57,377 nt of DNA, taken from NCBI GenBank assembly GCA_964634385.1, contig CAZWIZ010000010.1, positions 1 through 57,377 on the forward strand, written 5' to 3'. Below, piece after piece: positions 33,847 to 43,297 of the stretch; the stretch's first letter is position 1, and each line of letters starts with the position of its first letter. Position numbers and translations under genes: made by a program. Source of the DNA: JAFGXW01 sp964634385. Its GTDB lineage: Bacteria; Bacillota_I; Bacilli_A; Izemoplasmatales; Izemoplasmataceae. The notes below the pieces were generated by a model, which saw nothing but the letters and a program-made list of their open reading frames with translations, had not been told where the DNA came from and made no database searches.

Positions 33847-34461
33847 ATGGTATTATCGTATGGACTTTTATTAGTATCATATTTTATTGGTGCTATTCCT
33901 TTTTCAATAATTATTGGAAAAGCTGTAAAGGGAATTGATGTAAGAGAACATGGAAGTGGTAATCCAGGTGGAACTAATGCTTTAAGATTTTTAGGAATCA
34001 AAGCTGGTACACTTGTTATTATCGGAGATATGTCAAAAGGAGCATTGATTATTGTTTTAATGAAACTGGGAGTTTTTGGAGATACTGCTAATTTATTACA
34101 CCCGCTTGCATACGGATTTGCGGCTGCGATTGGTCATTCATATTCAATATATATAAAGTTTAAAGGTGGAAAAGCAGTTGGAACAAGCGCTGGTGCAATG
34201 ATTGCGTTTAATCCTTTAATTGCAATAGCTGCCGGACTAGTTTTTATAATAATATTAAAAATTAGTAAGTATGTAAGTTTAGCATCTACTTCCTTTGGAA
34301 TCGGACTTGTTATTATAGCTTTAATTCTTAAAGATTATGATATGTTATTATATGTAAGTTTAACAGCATTACTAATATTTTATAGACATAAGGGTAATTA
34401 TAAAAATATTACTAATAATGTTGAACCACAAATTAGTTGGTTAAGCAAAAAGAAGTCTTGA
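33847..34461 (+). CDS. plsY: Glycerol-3-phosphate acyltransferase PlsY
   Basis: A 204-residue membrane enzyme that acylates glycerol 3-phosphate from acyl-phosphate, the first step of phospholipid synthesis. The three PlsY loops are seen: GSGNPGGTNALR, HSYSIYIKFKGGKAVGTSAG and a C-terminal RHKGNYKN. Five or so hydrophobic helices are present, starting GAIPFSIIIGK. It is one of only four plus-strand genes here and faces parE-parC; it ends in TGA followed by a terminator. Confidence 0.95.
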   Translation: MVLSYGLLLVSYFIGAIPFSIIIGKAVKGIDVREHGSGNPGGTNALRFLGIKAGTLVIIGDMSKGALIIVLMKLGVFGDTANLLHPLAYGFAAAIGHSYSIYIKFKGGKAVGTSAGAMIAFNPLIAIAAGLVFIIILKISKYVSLASTSFGIGLVIIALILKDYDMLLYVSLTALLIFYRHKGNYKNITNNVEPQISWLSKKKS

Positions 34462-34473
34462 CTTCTTTTTTTT
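34447..34473 (+). terminator. Terminator of plsY
   Basis: AAGAAGTC (34450-34457) pairs with GACTTCTT (34460-34467), then a run of T. The hairpin overlaps the plsY stop. Confidence 0.75.
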
Positions 34474-34729
34474 ATATATTATAATTGACCGTTTTTGTAT
34501 AGAAGAATATATCAAGGTTATATATGATAAATAACGACTAATCTATAGAAAATATTTTCTTACAATTATTAGAATATTTTTAGTTTAGCATTTAAATCCT
34601 TTTGAATACAGCATTTTTATCACTTTTAATCTCGCTACTATCTCCTTATTTTAATTTTAGATATTTTAATATATATATATCTAAAAGCAATTTCTAGTAG
34701 TTTTATTTTTTGACCAATATTTGATAAAT
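34474..34729. other. Non-coding gap between plsY and yneF
   Basis: About 255 bases without an ORF on either strand. The only structure is an AT-rich inverted repeat, TTTTAGATAT (34655-34664) and ATATCTAAAA (34677-34686), which could be a weak terminator or cruciform. I see nothing else. Confidence 0.5.
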
Positions 34730-34754
34730 AAAAAACTCTCTTTAAAAGAGAGTT
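34730..34754 (-). terminator. Terminator of yneF
   Basis: AACTCTCTTT (34734-34743) and AAAGAGAGTT (34745-34754) form a 10-base stem; U-run on the minus strand. Confidence 0.75.
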
Positions 34755-34758
34755 AGTA

Positions 34759-34974
34759 TTATTTCGCTTGATCCATTGATGCCATTACTTGTCTAACTTG
34801 TTTTTCGGAAGGTTTTCTTCCCATTTGCATCATCATTGCTCTTATCATATTTTCATTTACAGGTGGATTTTTCTTAAGATATTTTTTGAAATATCTTTGT
34901 GCTAGGAAGAATCCGATAATTGCCCCTACTAAAAATGCCGCAACAATTAATACTATAATTAACCATGTTTCCAT
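34759..34974 (-). CDS. yneF: YneF family (UPF0154) membrane protein
   Basis: A 71-residue protein with one N-terminal membrane helix (residues 4-26, WLIIVLIVAAFLVGAIIGFF), then FLAQRYFKKYLKKNPPVNEN and a conserved MIRAMMMQMGRKPSEKQVRQ tail. This matches the UPF0154/YneF family, which is widespread in Firmicutes and Mollicutes and of unknown function. It is monocistronic with its own terminator. Confidence 0.88.
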   Translation of the reverse strand: METWLIIVLIVAAFLVGAIIGFFLAQRYFKKYLKKNPPVNENMIRAMMMQMGRKPSEKQVRQVMASMDQAK

Positions 34975-35088
34975 AATATCACTCCTTAATTTATCTCTTT
35001 ATTATTTTACAAGAATTAACGAATAAAAACAAGATAATTATTTATTTTATATTCATTTCTTCTTTTAAATAAAAGTTTTAAATATGTA

Positions 35089-35117
35089 TTTACTTTTCGT
35101 ACTTTTTCTAATACAAT
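35089..35117 (+). promoter_or_regulatory. Promoter of the ferredoxin gene
   Basis: TTTACT (35089-35094), a 17-base spacer and TACAAT (35112-35117) lie 39 bases before the ATG at 35156. An AAGGAGGT site is at 35141-35148. Confidence 0.5.
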
Positions 35118-35155
35118 ATATGTGAGATAAAAGTTCAAAAAAGGAGGTACTTAAT

Positions 35156-35323
35156 ATGCCAAGAAGAATTAGTGAAGATTGTATTGCTTGCGCAGCTTGT
35201 GTTGCAGAATGCCCAGTAGATTGTATTTCTGAAGGAGATATCTTTGTTATAGATGAAGATGCTTGTATCGACTGTGGAGCATGTGAAGTTGTTTGTCCAG
35301 TTGAAGCAATATCTGAAGTATAA
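35156..35323 (+). CDS. 2[4Fe-4S] ferredoxin
   Basis: A 55-residue gene too short for the usual cut-off, read directly. Two C-x2-C-x2-C-x3-C-P clusters are at Cys 9, 12, 15, 19 and 37, 40, 43, 47, giving two [4Fe-4S] centres; an extra Cys is at 23. Its size and symmetry match clostridial-type ferredoxins, low-potential electron carriers in anaerobic metabolism (pyruvate-ferredoxin oxidoreductase, IspG and others). A very strong ribosome site and its own promoter and terminator suggest high, independent expression. Confidence 0.95.
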   Translation: MPRRISEDCIACAACVAECPVDCISEGDIFVIDEDACIDCGACEVVCPVEAISEV

Positions 35324-35348
35324 AAAAAGAGTTTTAAACTCTTTTTTT
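35322..35348. terminator. Bidirectional terminator between ferredoxin and nif3-like gene
   Basis: AAAAAAAGAGTTT and its reverse complement, A-run on one side and T-run on the other, so it can stop transcription from both convergent genes. Confidence 0.8.
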
Positions 35349-36120
35349 ATACAAATTTATACGGTTCAGTATTTATTTCACTTATTATAATGTTGGAGGT
35401 CACTCCAGCATTTTTTAATATCTTTTTCAACTCGTAAACAAAGAATTTTTCAATATTATGACCAATATCAAGTGCATTTAATCCAATCCCTAAAATATCG
35501 TGAGCGTAATGATATGATAAATCCGCACTAACATATAAATCAGCACCCATTCTTTTAGCATTATAAATGTTACTTGATCCACTTCCGCCTGATATAGCGA
35601 TATATTTAACTTTAGTTTCTAAATTCCCTATAAATCTTGCATCATTAACTTTAAAGGTTTCCTTAACAAATTTTACTGCGTTTTTCATACTCATTTCCTC
35701 AACTTCGCCAATTCTACCTAAACCTTCTTTTTCAGTAGTATAATCTAAAATTTTTTGATTTTTCAAATTAAGCATATTCGCAAGAATTAAGTTCATTCCT
35801 TGATTACTAATATCAAAATTCGTGTGAGCCACATATAACGTAATTTCATTTTTTAATAGTTTTTCAATGAGTTTACCCTTATATGAGTCAGTATCAATAG
35901 ATTTTATAGGTGTAAAAATCAATGGGTGATGAACAATTATTAATTGAGCTTTAACTTCTAATGCTTCATTGATTACTTCATTAGTTAAGTCAAGAGCTAG
36001 TAAAATTGTGCTAATTTCTTTATTTAAAGTTCCAATTTGCATTCCAACATTATCCCAACTATAAGCTAAATCTTTTGGATAAAATGTTTCAAATATTTTT
36101 TTTATTTCCAAACCATTCAT
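35347..36120 (-). CDS. Nif3-like dinuclear metal protein (YqfO type, short form)
   Basis: A 257-residue Nif3/DUF34 protein. Metal-binding blocks are YSWDNVGMQIG, VHHPLIF (H64-H65), AHTNFD, and at the C-terminus DIGHNIEKFF. It lacks the ~100-residue insert of Bacillus YqfO, so it is the compact type. Its role is unsettled; some are annotated as GTP cyclohydrolase. It overlaps trmK by 4 bases, the same order as Bacillus yqfN-yqfO downstream of sigA. Confidence 0.9.
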   Translation of the reverse strand: MNGLEIKKIFETFYPKDLAYSWDNVGMQIGTLNKEISTILLALDLTNEVINEALEVKAQLIIVHHPLIFTPIKSIDTDSYKGKLIEKLLKNEITLYVAHTNFDISNQGMNLILANMLNLKNQKILDYTTEKEGLGRIGEVEEMSMKNAVKFVKETFKVNDARFIGNLETKVKYIAISGGSGSSNIYNAKRMGADLYVSADLSYHYAHDILGIGLNALDIGHNIEKFFVYELKKILKNAGVTSNIIISEINTEPYKFV

Positions 36121-36770
36121 TTTAAAGCCTCCTTAAGAAGTGATATCCTTGTTTTAATTGTTGTCTTTCTTTCTTCTAATGAAATTTGATTTAATAAATT
36201 GTTTAGTCTAGTAATCTCATTTTTTATTCTGATAATAAAAAAACGAGATTTTTTCTTTAAATTAATAGGCCCAAATTCAATTTGTAGTTTATTATAATAA
36301 ACAATACCTGTTTCTATTATTATTAAATCATATAATTTGTTTTTTTCGTTGATAATATCTTCATCGACAATATGAAATTCAATTATATCAAGAATTCCTC
36401 TAATCGAAGAAGCATCGTTATTTGGTTGTAAAACTAGTCTTTTTACGTTTTTTAGATTATAGTTTACAAGAATATTGGCAATTAACCCGCCACCCATTCC
36501 GCTAATTACAACAACATCAACGTCATTATCTATTCGTGATATTCCGTCTCCTAAAATAACAGTGATTGATTTTTCTAATTTATGTTCTATTACGTTATTA
36601 TACGCAATTTCAAATGGTCCCTTTTTATTATCAATAGCTAACGCAGATAAGACATAACCTCTATTAATTGCTTCAATTGGGAGTAATGCATGATCTGTTC
36701 CAATATCAGCTAATCTATTAAACCCTTTTGTATATTCCAAGCAACTATTTAATCGCTTTGATAAACTCAC
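36117..36770 (-). CDS. trmK: tRNA (adenine-22-N1)-methyltransferase
   Basis: A 217-residue SAM-dependent methyltransferase (TrmK/YqfN). RLADIGTDHALLPIEAI is the SAM-binding start and VVISGMGGGLIANIL the catalytic-side motif; a helical C-terminal region completes the family layout. It methylates A22 in the D-arm of some tRNAs. It directly follows rpoD, sharing one base at the junction. Confidence 0.92.
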   Translation of the reverse strand: MSLSKRLNSCLEYTKGFNRLADIGTDHALLPIEAINRGYVLSALAIDNKKGPFEIAYNNVIEHKLEKSITVILGDGISRIDNDVDVVVISGMGGGLIANILVNYNLKNVKRLVLQPNNDASSIRGILDIIEFHIVDEDIINEKNKLYDLIIIETGIVYYNKLQIEFGPINLKKKSRFFIIRIKNEITRLNNLLNQISLEERKTTIKTRISLLKEALK

Positions 36771-38026
36771 TATTTTCCACTCATAAAATCTTTCAGTTTT
36801 TTTGATCGTGATGGGTGTCTTAGTTTTCGTAAAGCCTTAGCTTCTATTTGTCTAATTCTCTCACGTGTTACACCAAATTCTCGGCCAACTTCTTCTAATG
36901 TTCTACTTCGTCCATCTAATAACCCAAAACGCATTCTAAGAACCTTTTCTTCCCTATCGGTCAATGTTTCTAAAACATTATCAAGTTCTCTTTTAAGCAT
37001 TATTTTAGATGTGAATTCCATTGGTGTAAGAGTGTCACGATCAGGAATAAAATCACCAAGACTTGAATCTTCCTCTTCACCTACGGGTGATTCTAAAGAA
37101 ATAGGTTCTTGTGCAACTTTTTGAATAATTTGAACTTTTTCAACACTTATCCCCATTCTTTCTGCCACTTCTTCAGGACGTGGTTCACGTTTTAATTCTT
37201 GTATCAATTGTCGTTGCGTACGAACTAACTTATTGATTGTTTCTACCATATGAACTGGGATTCTTATTGTTCTAGCTTGGTCTGCGATAGCTCTTGTTAT
37301 TGCTTGTCTTATCCACCATGTAGCATAAGTAGAAAATTTAAATCCTTTAGTGTGGTCAAACTTTCCAACTGCTTTCATTAATCCCATATTTCCTTCTTGA
37401 ATCAAATCTAAAAACTGCATTCCTCTACCGACATATCTTTTAGCTATTGATACAACTAAGCGGAGGTTTGCTTCGACTAATTTATTTTTAGCTAGTTCAC
37501 CTTTAAACATAATATCTTCAACACCTTTTTTATATTCAGGTGTTATTGCTTCCCCTGAAGCAACAAGTTCATCAAACTGTTCTTTAGCCATTTTAGCATT
37601 AGCTATATCAATGGCTAATTCAACTTCTTTTGTCCCTACAAGTAAATCAACTCTCCCAATTTCTTTTAAATACATTCTTACTGGGTCGTCAACTTTTATC
37701 GATACTTGGCTTTCAAATGATTTATCATGTAGTAATTCTTCTTCAATATCTTTAGTAAAATTTAAATCTAAAATAATGCTAGGATCTAATTCATCTTCCT
37801 CATCGTGTAAAATAACGCTTTTATCTAAAGCATCTTGTTTAGTCAAATCGAAACTTACCATTTCGTCTTCGCTTACGACATCTACTTGTCTCTTTTCCAG
37901 TTCAGCAACAATTATGTCAAAATCTTCAGTTTCATCGCTCACATATCTAAGAATTTCTTTAACAGCTAAATACCCTTTTACTTTATTAATATCTAATAAT
38001 TCTTGAATGATTTTATCTTTATCCAT
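36770..38026 (-). CDS. rpoD: Primary sigma factor (sigma-A/RpoD)
   Basis: A 418-residue housekeeping sigma factor. Region 1.1-like acidic N-terminus (to ~120), region 1.2 DPVRMYLKEIG, region 2 RLVVSIAKRYVGRGMQFLDL, the -10 reading segment with YATWWIRQAI, region 3, and region 4 with the helix-turn-helix EVGREFGVTRERIRQIEAKAL. It reads the TATAAT-type promoters seen across the window. Its ATG overlaps the end of dnaG by 8 bases. Confidence 0.97.
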   Translation of the reverse strand: MDKDKIIQELLDINKVKGYLAVKEILRYVSDETEDFDIIVAELEKRQVDVVSEDEMVSFDLTKQDALDKSVILHDEEDELDPSIILDLNFTKDIEEELLHDKSFESQVSIKVDDPVRMYLKEIGRVDLLVGTKEVELAIDIANAKMAKEQFDELVASGEAITPEYKKGVEDIMFKGELAKNKLVEANLRLVVSIAKRYVGRGMQFLDLIQEGNMGLMKAVGKFDHTKGFKFSTYATWWIRQAITRAIADQARTIRIPVHMVETINKLVRTQRQLIQELKREPRPEEVAERMGISVEKVQIIQKVAQEPISLESPVGEEEDSSLGDFIPDRDTLTPMEFTSKIMLKRELDNVLETLTDREEKVLRMRFGLLDGRSRTLEEVGREFGVTRERIRQIEAKALRKLRHPSRSKKLKDFMSGK

Positions 38027-39791
38027 GTTTTGCCTCCTTAAATTCTACATCTCTGTATTTTGCTAATCTTATTTTCTCTTCAATTGTTACTGCTTCTTTT
38101 ATTTGTTCTTCTAAATCTAAACGAACTTGCAGTTTCAAATAGTCTTGAATAGTGTTAATGAGATCTTCATATTCTTTATCAAATAACTCAATCATCTTAT
38201 TTTTTACTTTTGTATTGTAAAAATGTAATTGATCTTGATTTAAAATAGTGGTAAGTTCATCTTCACTAATTTCAGAATTTTTATTATTTTCTAAATTTTT
38301 ATAATGTGCTTCTTCAATTACATGTCTAATATCTCTAGACATTAAATTTATAGAAAATACTTCTCCAAATTCAGCATTGAATTTAAGAATATATTTAATA
38401 TTACTTAGGAAATATGATATTAATCTTCTTTCTGCGAATAAATATTTTGAATCAATTGGAATAACTCTTTTAGAACGACTATTTATGGTTTGAATATTTT
38501 TCTTTGTATACTGATAAAAATCTTGTTTTACCGACTCAACAGTGACATTAATATCACTAGCCAAACGTTTTATATAGCTTTCTATAATTGTATTAGATGT
38601 ATTTTTAATTAAATCGAAAATTATTTTTTTAAAACGTTCAATATCTATCATTTTAGAAAAATCAATACTCATATTGTTTTTTAAATACGAAAATTCGATT
38701 TTATCAATCCAATTATTATTAATAAATTCCTTTAATTTAGAAGCGGAATATTTTTTAAGGTAATCGTCTGGGTCTAAATTATTTGGTAATAAAATTATTT
38801 TAACTTGCATTTGTTCATTTTCAAATAACCTAATAGCCCTTGTTGTAGCTTCAATTCCAGCTGTATCACCGTCATAGCAAATAATAACATTATTAGTATA
38901 TTTTTTCATTAATTTAACTTGTTCAATTGTAAGAGATGTTCCCATTGAAGCAACACTTTCTTTAATATCTGCGCGATATGCAGCGATAACATCCATATAC
39001 CCTTCAAATAAAACTACTCTATTATTTCTTTTAATTTCATTTAAGGCATTATTTAAATTATATAGCACCTTACTTTTAGTAAAGATAATCGTTTGTGGAC
39101 TATTAATATATTTTGGTGATGTTTTATCAGTTGGTAAATATGTTCTTCCTGAAAATCCAATTATATTCCCTTTTTCGTCTAAAATTGGAAAAATAATTCT
39201 TTCACGAAATAAATCGTAAAATGATTTTGTTTTACCTTGCTTTACTAATCCTAAATCATGCAAATCAGAAACTAAAATACCTTTATCTGTTAATGTTTTA
39301 TATAAAACATCAAATTCGTTTGGTGATAAACCAATATTAAAAGCATTAATAACATTAGTAGTTATCCCTCTTTTTGTTAAATAATCTTTAGCTATACTTC
39401 CTTGTTTAGTACTAGATAAATATAGTTTATATAAATTAAGTGCATCGTCATTTATCTCATAGTATTTTTTATATGGATTTTCCTTTTTATATGTTGAAAA
39501 ATCTAAATTGATATTAGCCTTTCTAGCTAAGTCTTCAACTGCTTCAACAAAAGAAATATTTTCTGTTTTTTGTTTAAAAGTAATCGCATTTCCTTTTTCG
39601 CCACAAGAGAAGCATGTATATATTTTTCTTTCTGGTTCAACTGAAAATGATGGAGTTTTTTCATTATGAAAAGGACATAAACCAAAATAACTCTTTCCTT
39701 TTTTAGAAAGAGAAACTTTTTCAGATATAAGTGCAACTATATCTGTTTTTTCTAAGACTTCTTTAATTAACTTCTTACTTATTTTTGGCAT
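38019..39791 (-). CDS. dnaG: DNA primase
   Basis: A 590-residue primase. The N-terminal zinc finger is C39-P-F-H42 and C60-F-S-C63. The RNA polymerase core has a TOPRIM with LFEGYMDVIAAYRA and CYDGDTAG. The C-terminal helicase-binding region is present but diverged. It lies 8 bases after glyQS and overlaps rpoD, the macromolecular synthesis operon. Confidence 0.96.
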   Translation of the reverse strand: MPKISKKLIKEVLEKTDIVALISEKVSLSKKGKSYFGLCPFHNEKTPSFSVEPERKIYTCFSCGEKGNAITFKQKTENISFVEAVEDLARKANINLDFSTYKKENPYKKYYEINDDALNLYKLYLSSTKQGSIAKDYLTKRGITTNVINAFNIGLSPNEFDVLYKTLTDKGILVSDLHDLGLVKQGKTKSFYDLFRERIIFPILDEKGNIIGFSGRTYLPTDKTSPKYINSPQTIIFTKSKVLYNLNNALNEIKRNNRVVLFEGYMDVIAAYRADIKESVASMGTSLTIEQVKLMKKYTNNVIICYDGDTAGIEATTRAIRLFENEQMQVKIILLPNNLDPDDYLKKYSASKLKEFINNNWIDKIEFSYLKNNMSIDFSKMIDIERFKKIIFDLIKNTSNTIIESYIKRLASDINVTVESVKQDFYQYTKKNIQTINSRSKRVIPIDSKYLFAERRLISYFLSNIKYILKFNAEFGEVFSINLMSRDIRHVIEEAHYKNLENNKNSEISEDELTTILNQDQLHFYNTKVKNKMIELFDKEYEDLINTIQDYLKLQVRLDLEEQIKEAVTIEEKIRLAKYRDVEFKEAKHG

Positions 39792-39799
39792 TTAATCAC

Positions 39800-41179
39800 C
39801 TAATAATATAGTTTTTCCAATAAATATGGAATTAATTCTTCCTTTTTCAAAGTAATTTGTTTCATAGTATCTCTATCTCTTATTGTAAAAATATTATCTT
39901 TAACAGCGAGATCATCTATTGTTAAAGCAAATGGCGTTCCAATAGCGTCTTGGCGACGATATCTTCTCCCTATTTTTCCTGATTCATCATAAGTAACAGT
40001 AAAATATTTACTTAAATAATCAACCATTTCGTCAGCTAATTTTTTATGATACTTTTTAATCAAAGGAAAAACAGCAATTTTGTAAGGTGCTAAACTAGGT
40101 AGTAGCTTAAGATTAACTCTTTCTTCACCATTTTCAAGAACTTCAATTGTATATGCTTCAGTAAGAATCGCTAAAAATAATCGTTCTACACCAAGAGAAG
40201 GTTCAATAACGTATGGTAAGTACTTCTCATTAGTAACGGGATCTAAATACAAAAGTGATTGTTTTGAATGTTCTTGATGTTGACGAAGATCATAATCTGT
40301 TCTAGAAGCAATTCCCCATAGTTCATCAAATCCCCAAGAAAATTCATATTCAATATCTGTCGTCGCATTTGAATAATGTGATAATTGTTCAGGGTTATGG
40401 TCTCTCATTTTTATTTTTTCTGAACTAAGTCCTAAAGATAATAAAAAATTATATGATTCTTTTTTCCAATAATTAAACCATTCCATTTCTTCTCCTGGTT
40501 TAGTGAAAAATTCTAATTCCATTTGTTCGAATTCTCTAGTTCGAAAAATGAAGTTACCTGGTGTAATTTCATTTCTAAATGATTTTCCAATTTGACCTAT
40601 TCCAAACGGAATTTTTTTACGAGATGTTCTTTGAATATTTTTGAAATTTAAGAAAATACCCTGAGCTGTTTCAGGACGTAAATAAATATCATTATTGGTG
40701 TCGTTTACTACTCCTTGACTTGTCTTAAACATTAAATTAAATTCTCTTATTTCAGTATAATCAAGCGCTCCACAATTTGGACAAACAATTTTATTTTCAA
40801 TGATATACTCCATCATTTTAGTATTACTCCAACCATCAGCGTTAACTTTATTACCACTAAAATCTTCAATTAATTTATCGGCACGATGTCTTGTATTACA
40901 TTTTTTACAATCCATTAAAGGGTCGCTAAATCCACCAATATGTCCACTAGCTTCCCATGTTTTCGGATTTAAAAGGATTGAACTATCTAATCCTACATTT
41001 AATTTATTCTCTTGAATGAATTTTTTCCACCAAGCTTTTTTAATATTGTTTTTAAGTTCTACACCCAGAGGGCCATAATCCCATGTATTCGCTAATCCAC
41101 CATAGATTTCGCTTCCTTGATATACAAATCCATAATTTTTAGCGTAATTAACTAAATCTTCCATTTTAATATGACTCAT
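39800..41179 (-). CDS. glyQS: Glycyl-tRNA synthetase (single-chain, dimeric type)
   Basis: A 459-residue class II GlyRS of the alpha2 type, not the GlyQ/GlyS two-subunit type. It starts with EDLVNYAKNYGFVYQGSEIYGG and has motif 2 FRNEITPGNFIFRTREFEQME. Further on are RADK-type DEL blocks and a C-terminal anticodon domain (IAVFPLIKKYHKKLADEM). ATG 41179 follows GGAGG by 7 bases, and an extended -10 lies upstream. Confidence 0.96.
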   Translation of the reverse strand: MSHIKMEDLVNYAKNYGFVYQGSEIYGGLANTWDYGPLGVELKNNIKKAWWKKFIQENKLNVGLDSSILLNPKTWEASGHIGGFSDPLMDCKKCNTRHRADKLIEDFSGNKVNADGWSNTKMMEYIIENKIVCPNCGALDYTEIREFNLMFKTSQGVVNDTNNDIYLRPETAQGIFLNFKNIQRTSRKKIPFGIGQIGKSFRNEITPGNFIFRTREFEQMELEFFTKPGEEMEWFNYWKKESYNFLLSLGLSSEKIKMRDHNPEQLSHYSNATTDIEYEFSWGFDELWGIASRTDYDLRQHQEHSKQSLLYLDPVTNEKYLPYVIEPSLGVERLFLAILTEAYTIEVLENGEERVNLKLLPSLAPYKIAVFPLIKKYHKKLADEMVDYLSKYFTVTYDESGKIGRRYRRQDAIGTPFALTIDDLAVKDNIFTIRDRDTMKQITLKKEELIPYLLEKLYY

Positions 41180-41226
41180 CTTTTTTCCTCCAAGTTATCA
41201 AATTTCGACATAATTATGCAGTTTAT

Positions 41227-41235
41227 ATTATACCA
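41227..41235 (-). promoter_or_regulatory. Extended -10 promoter of glyQS
   Basis: TGGTATAAT on the minus strand (TATAAT is the complement of 41227-41232), about 48 bases before the glyQS ATG and just after the recO terminator. Confidence 0.5.
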
Positions 41236-41239
41236 CAAA

Positions 41240-41266
41240 AAGAAAAAAAAGAGACAAGCTCTTTTA
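41240..41266 (-). terminator. Terminator of recO
   Basis: AAAAGAG (41247-41253) and CTCTTTT (41259-41265) with a long U-run on the minus strand; the stem overlaps the recO stop codon. Confidence 0.7.
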
Positions 41267-41986
41267 GTATTTTTGTAATTGTTGTATTATCTTTCTTGAT
41301 TTCGTCTTATAACTAACATATTGATCGAATAGTTGATCAATAATATTTCTTATAATTATTCGTTCATTTTTAGTTAATTCTATATCAATATATTCATCAA
41401 TATTTATATAATACATTTTACTAAGTAGTAAATAAATACTACTATCAAATGACTGTTGAATCATTGTTAAATGTTCTTTACATACTAACCCACCATTATC
41501 AACACTAAATACAAGGTTATTATTTTCATTACAAATACTACATTGTTTAAAATTAAGTCCATACCCTAAAAAATAAAGAAGTTTTAATTCAAAGATGAAA
41601 CATAATATTTCCGGATCTTTTTCTTCATCAAATAAAATAAATAATTTTTTTAAAAAGTTAAACATTTTTAAATGATCAGAATCTTCTGAGATAGTGTTAT
41701 TTGTTAATTCCATAATGTGATTCACATAAGCATACGCTAAAATATCTTTTTTTATATTTGGATAATCATTTAATAACTCACCTTCTTTTAATGATGGAAA
41801 ACTACCATTAGAAAAAGTTATATAAATCAAATTACCGTTTTGACTTAAAAAACGGTTAATGTTGTTCATTTTTTTAACTCTATGAGCTATAACGCTTTTT
41901 AATCCACTTTTTGTATATAAATAAAGTATTTTACTACTGTCCTTATAATCAAGTGACTTTAATACTATTGCTTCTATAAACTCCAT
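41264..41986 (-). CDS. recO: DNA repair protein RecO
   Basis: A 240-residue RecFOR-pathway mediator that helps load RecA. It has an N-terminal OB fold (EAIVLKSLDYKDSSKILYLYT) and a helical middle. A zinc site is formed by C-S-I-C and a later C near GGLVCKEH. It lies 11 bases after era, as in many Firmicutes. Confidence 0.92.
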   Translation of the reverse strand: MEFIEAIVLKSLDYKDSSKILYLYTKSGLKSVIAHRVKKMNNINRFLSQNGNLIYITFSNGSFPSLKEGELLNDYPNIKKDILAYAYVNHIMELTNNTISEDSDHLKMFNFLKKLFILFDEEKDPEILCFIFELKLLYFLGYGLNFKQCSICNENNNLVFSVDNGGLVCKEHLTMIQQSFDSSIYLLLSKMYYINIDEYIDIELTKNERIIIRNIIDQLFDQYVSYKTKSRKIIQQLQKY

Positions 41987-41997
41987 TTAATCACCTT

Positions 41998-42897
41998 CTA
42001 CATCAATTCTTCATATCCGAAATTTCTTAAATGAAAATCCTTGTTTCTCCAATCTTTTACTACTTTACAATGTAAATCAAGATAAACTTTTGAACCTAAC
42101 AAGTGTAAAATATCTTTTCGAGCTAATGTTCCTATTTCTTTTATCATTTTTCCGCCTTTACCAATAATAATACCTTTTTGTGAATTTCTTTCAACAATAA
42201 TTGATGCATGAATATTGATAAGAGCTGGATTAATATCATCATTTTTCATATATTCTATTAAAACCATAACAGAATGAGGAATTTCTTCTCTTGTTAGACG
42301 AAGTACTTTTTCTCTAATTAACTCACTAATAATAAATTTTTCAGGATGATCCGTTACTTGATCATCCGGATAGTATTTAGGCCCTTCTTTTAGTTCATTT
42401 TCAATATCTACAAGAAGTTTATCTAAATTATCTCCACGAAGTGCACTAACTGTGAAAATACCTTTAAAATTATAACTTGCTTTGAATTTATCTATATGTT
42501 TTTTCAAAGGCACAATATCTTTAATTAAATCAACTTTGTTTACAACTAAAAATACAGGTATTTTTACACCTTTTAATAATTCAATTATGAATTTATCTCC
42601 TGGTCCAAATGATTGTGTGCTGTCAATCATAAACATTATTAAATCAACACTGCGGAGTGTGTTGATTGCCGAAGTTGTCATAAATTCTCCTAATTTATGT
42701 TGAGGTTTATGAATCCCCGGAGTATCAATAAAAACTATTTGAGAATGATCAGTAGTATAAATACCAGAAATGTTATTTCTAGTAGTTTGTGGTTTATCTG
42801 ATGTGATTGTTATTTTCTGTCCTAATACATTATTTAGAAATGTTGATTTTCCAGAATTTGGTCTACCTATTATGGTAACAAATCCAGATTTAAACAT
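41998..42897 (-). CDS. era: GTPase Era
   Basis: A 299-residue GTPase for 16S rRNA maturation and 30S assembly. P-loop GRPNSGKS (11-18), with Ser where Val is usual, then DTPG, NKVD and a C-terminal KH domain with GKGGKMIKEIG. It starts one base after the cdd stop region (overlap), the usual cdd-era-recO order. Confidence 0.96.
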   Translation of the reverse strand: MFKSGFVTIIGRPNSGKSTFLNNVLGQKITITSDKPQTTRNNISGIYTTDHSQIVFIDTPGIHKPQHKLGEFMTTSAINTLRSVDLIMFMIDSTQSFGPGDKFIIELLKGVKIPVFLVVNKVDLIKDIVPLKKHIDKFKASYNFKGIFTVSALRGDNLDKLLVDIENELKEGPKYYPDDQVTDHPEKFIISELIREKVLRLTREEIPHSVMVLIEYMKNDDINPALINIHASIIVERNSQKGIIIGKGGKMIKEIGTLARKDILHLLGSKVYLDLHCKVVKDWRNKDFHLRNFGYEELM

Positions 42898-43289
42898 TAT
42901 AAATCATCCTCGCTAAAAGCAAATGGTAATAAATCTTTATTATGTATTGTTTTAATTTCACCTTTATTATTCGATAAATGAATAAGTGCATCTTGTGGCA
43001 TTAATTCATTCATCACTTGACGGCATGCTCCACAAGGAGAAATAAAATCATCTTGTTCAGTAGTGATTAACATTTCAGTAATATCCTCTTTTCGTACACC
43101 TCTACTATAAGCTGTAAATAAGGCACTTCTTTCTGCACAATTTGATAATCCAAAAGAAGCATTTTCAACATTAACTCCAGTAATAACTTCACCATTTTTT
43201 AATTTCAAAGCTGCTGCTACTTTGAAATTTGAATATTTTGAATATGAATTTTTTAAAACACTTTTTGCTTCTTCGTATAGTTTATTCAT
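42897..43289 (-). CDS. cdd: Cytidine deaminase
   Basis: A 130-residue zinc enzyme converting cytidine to uridine. Zinc and catalytic residues are C51 and E53 (NCAERSA) and C86/C89 (SPCGACRQV). Length is that of the tetrameric Bacillus type. It lies between ybeY and era. Confidence 0.95.
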   Translation of the reverse strand: MNKLYEEAKSVLKNSYSKYSNFKVAAALKLKNGEVITGVNVENASFGLSNCAERSALFTAYSRGVRKEDITEMLITTEQDDFISPCGACRQVMNELMPQDALIHLSNNKGEIKTIHNKDLLPFAFSEDDL

Positions 43290-43297
43290 AACTTCAC

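Noticed and set aside
39527..39736. 69-residue minus ORF within dnaG
   Set aside because: Out-of-frame overlap with the zinc-finger coding part of dnaG.
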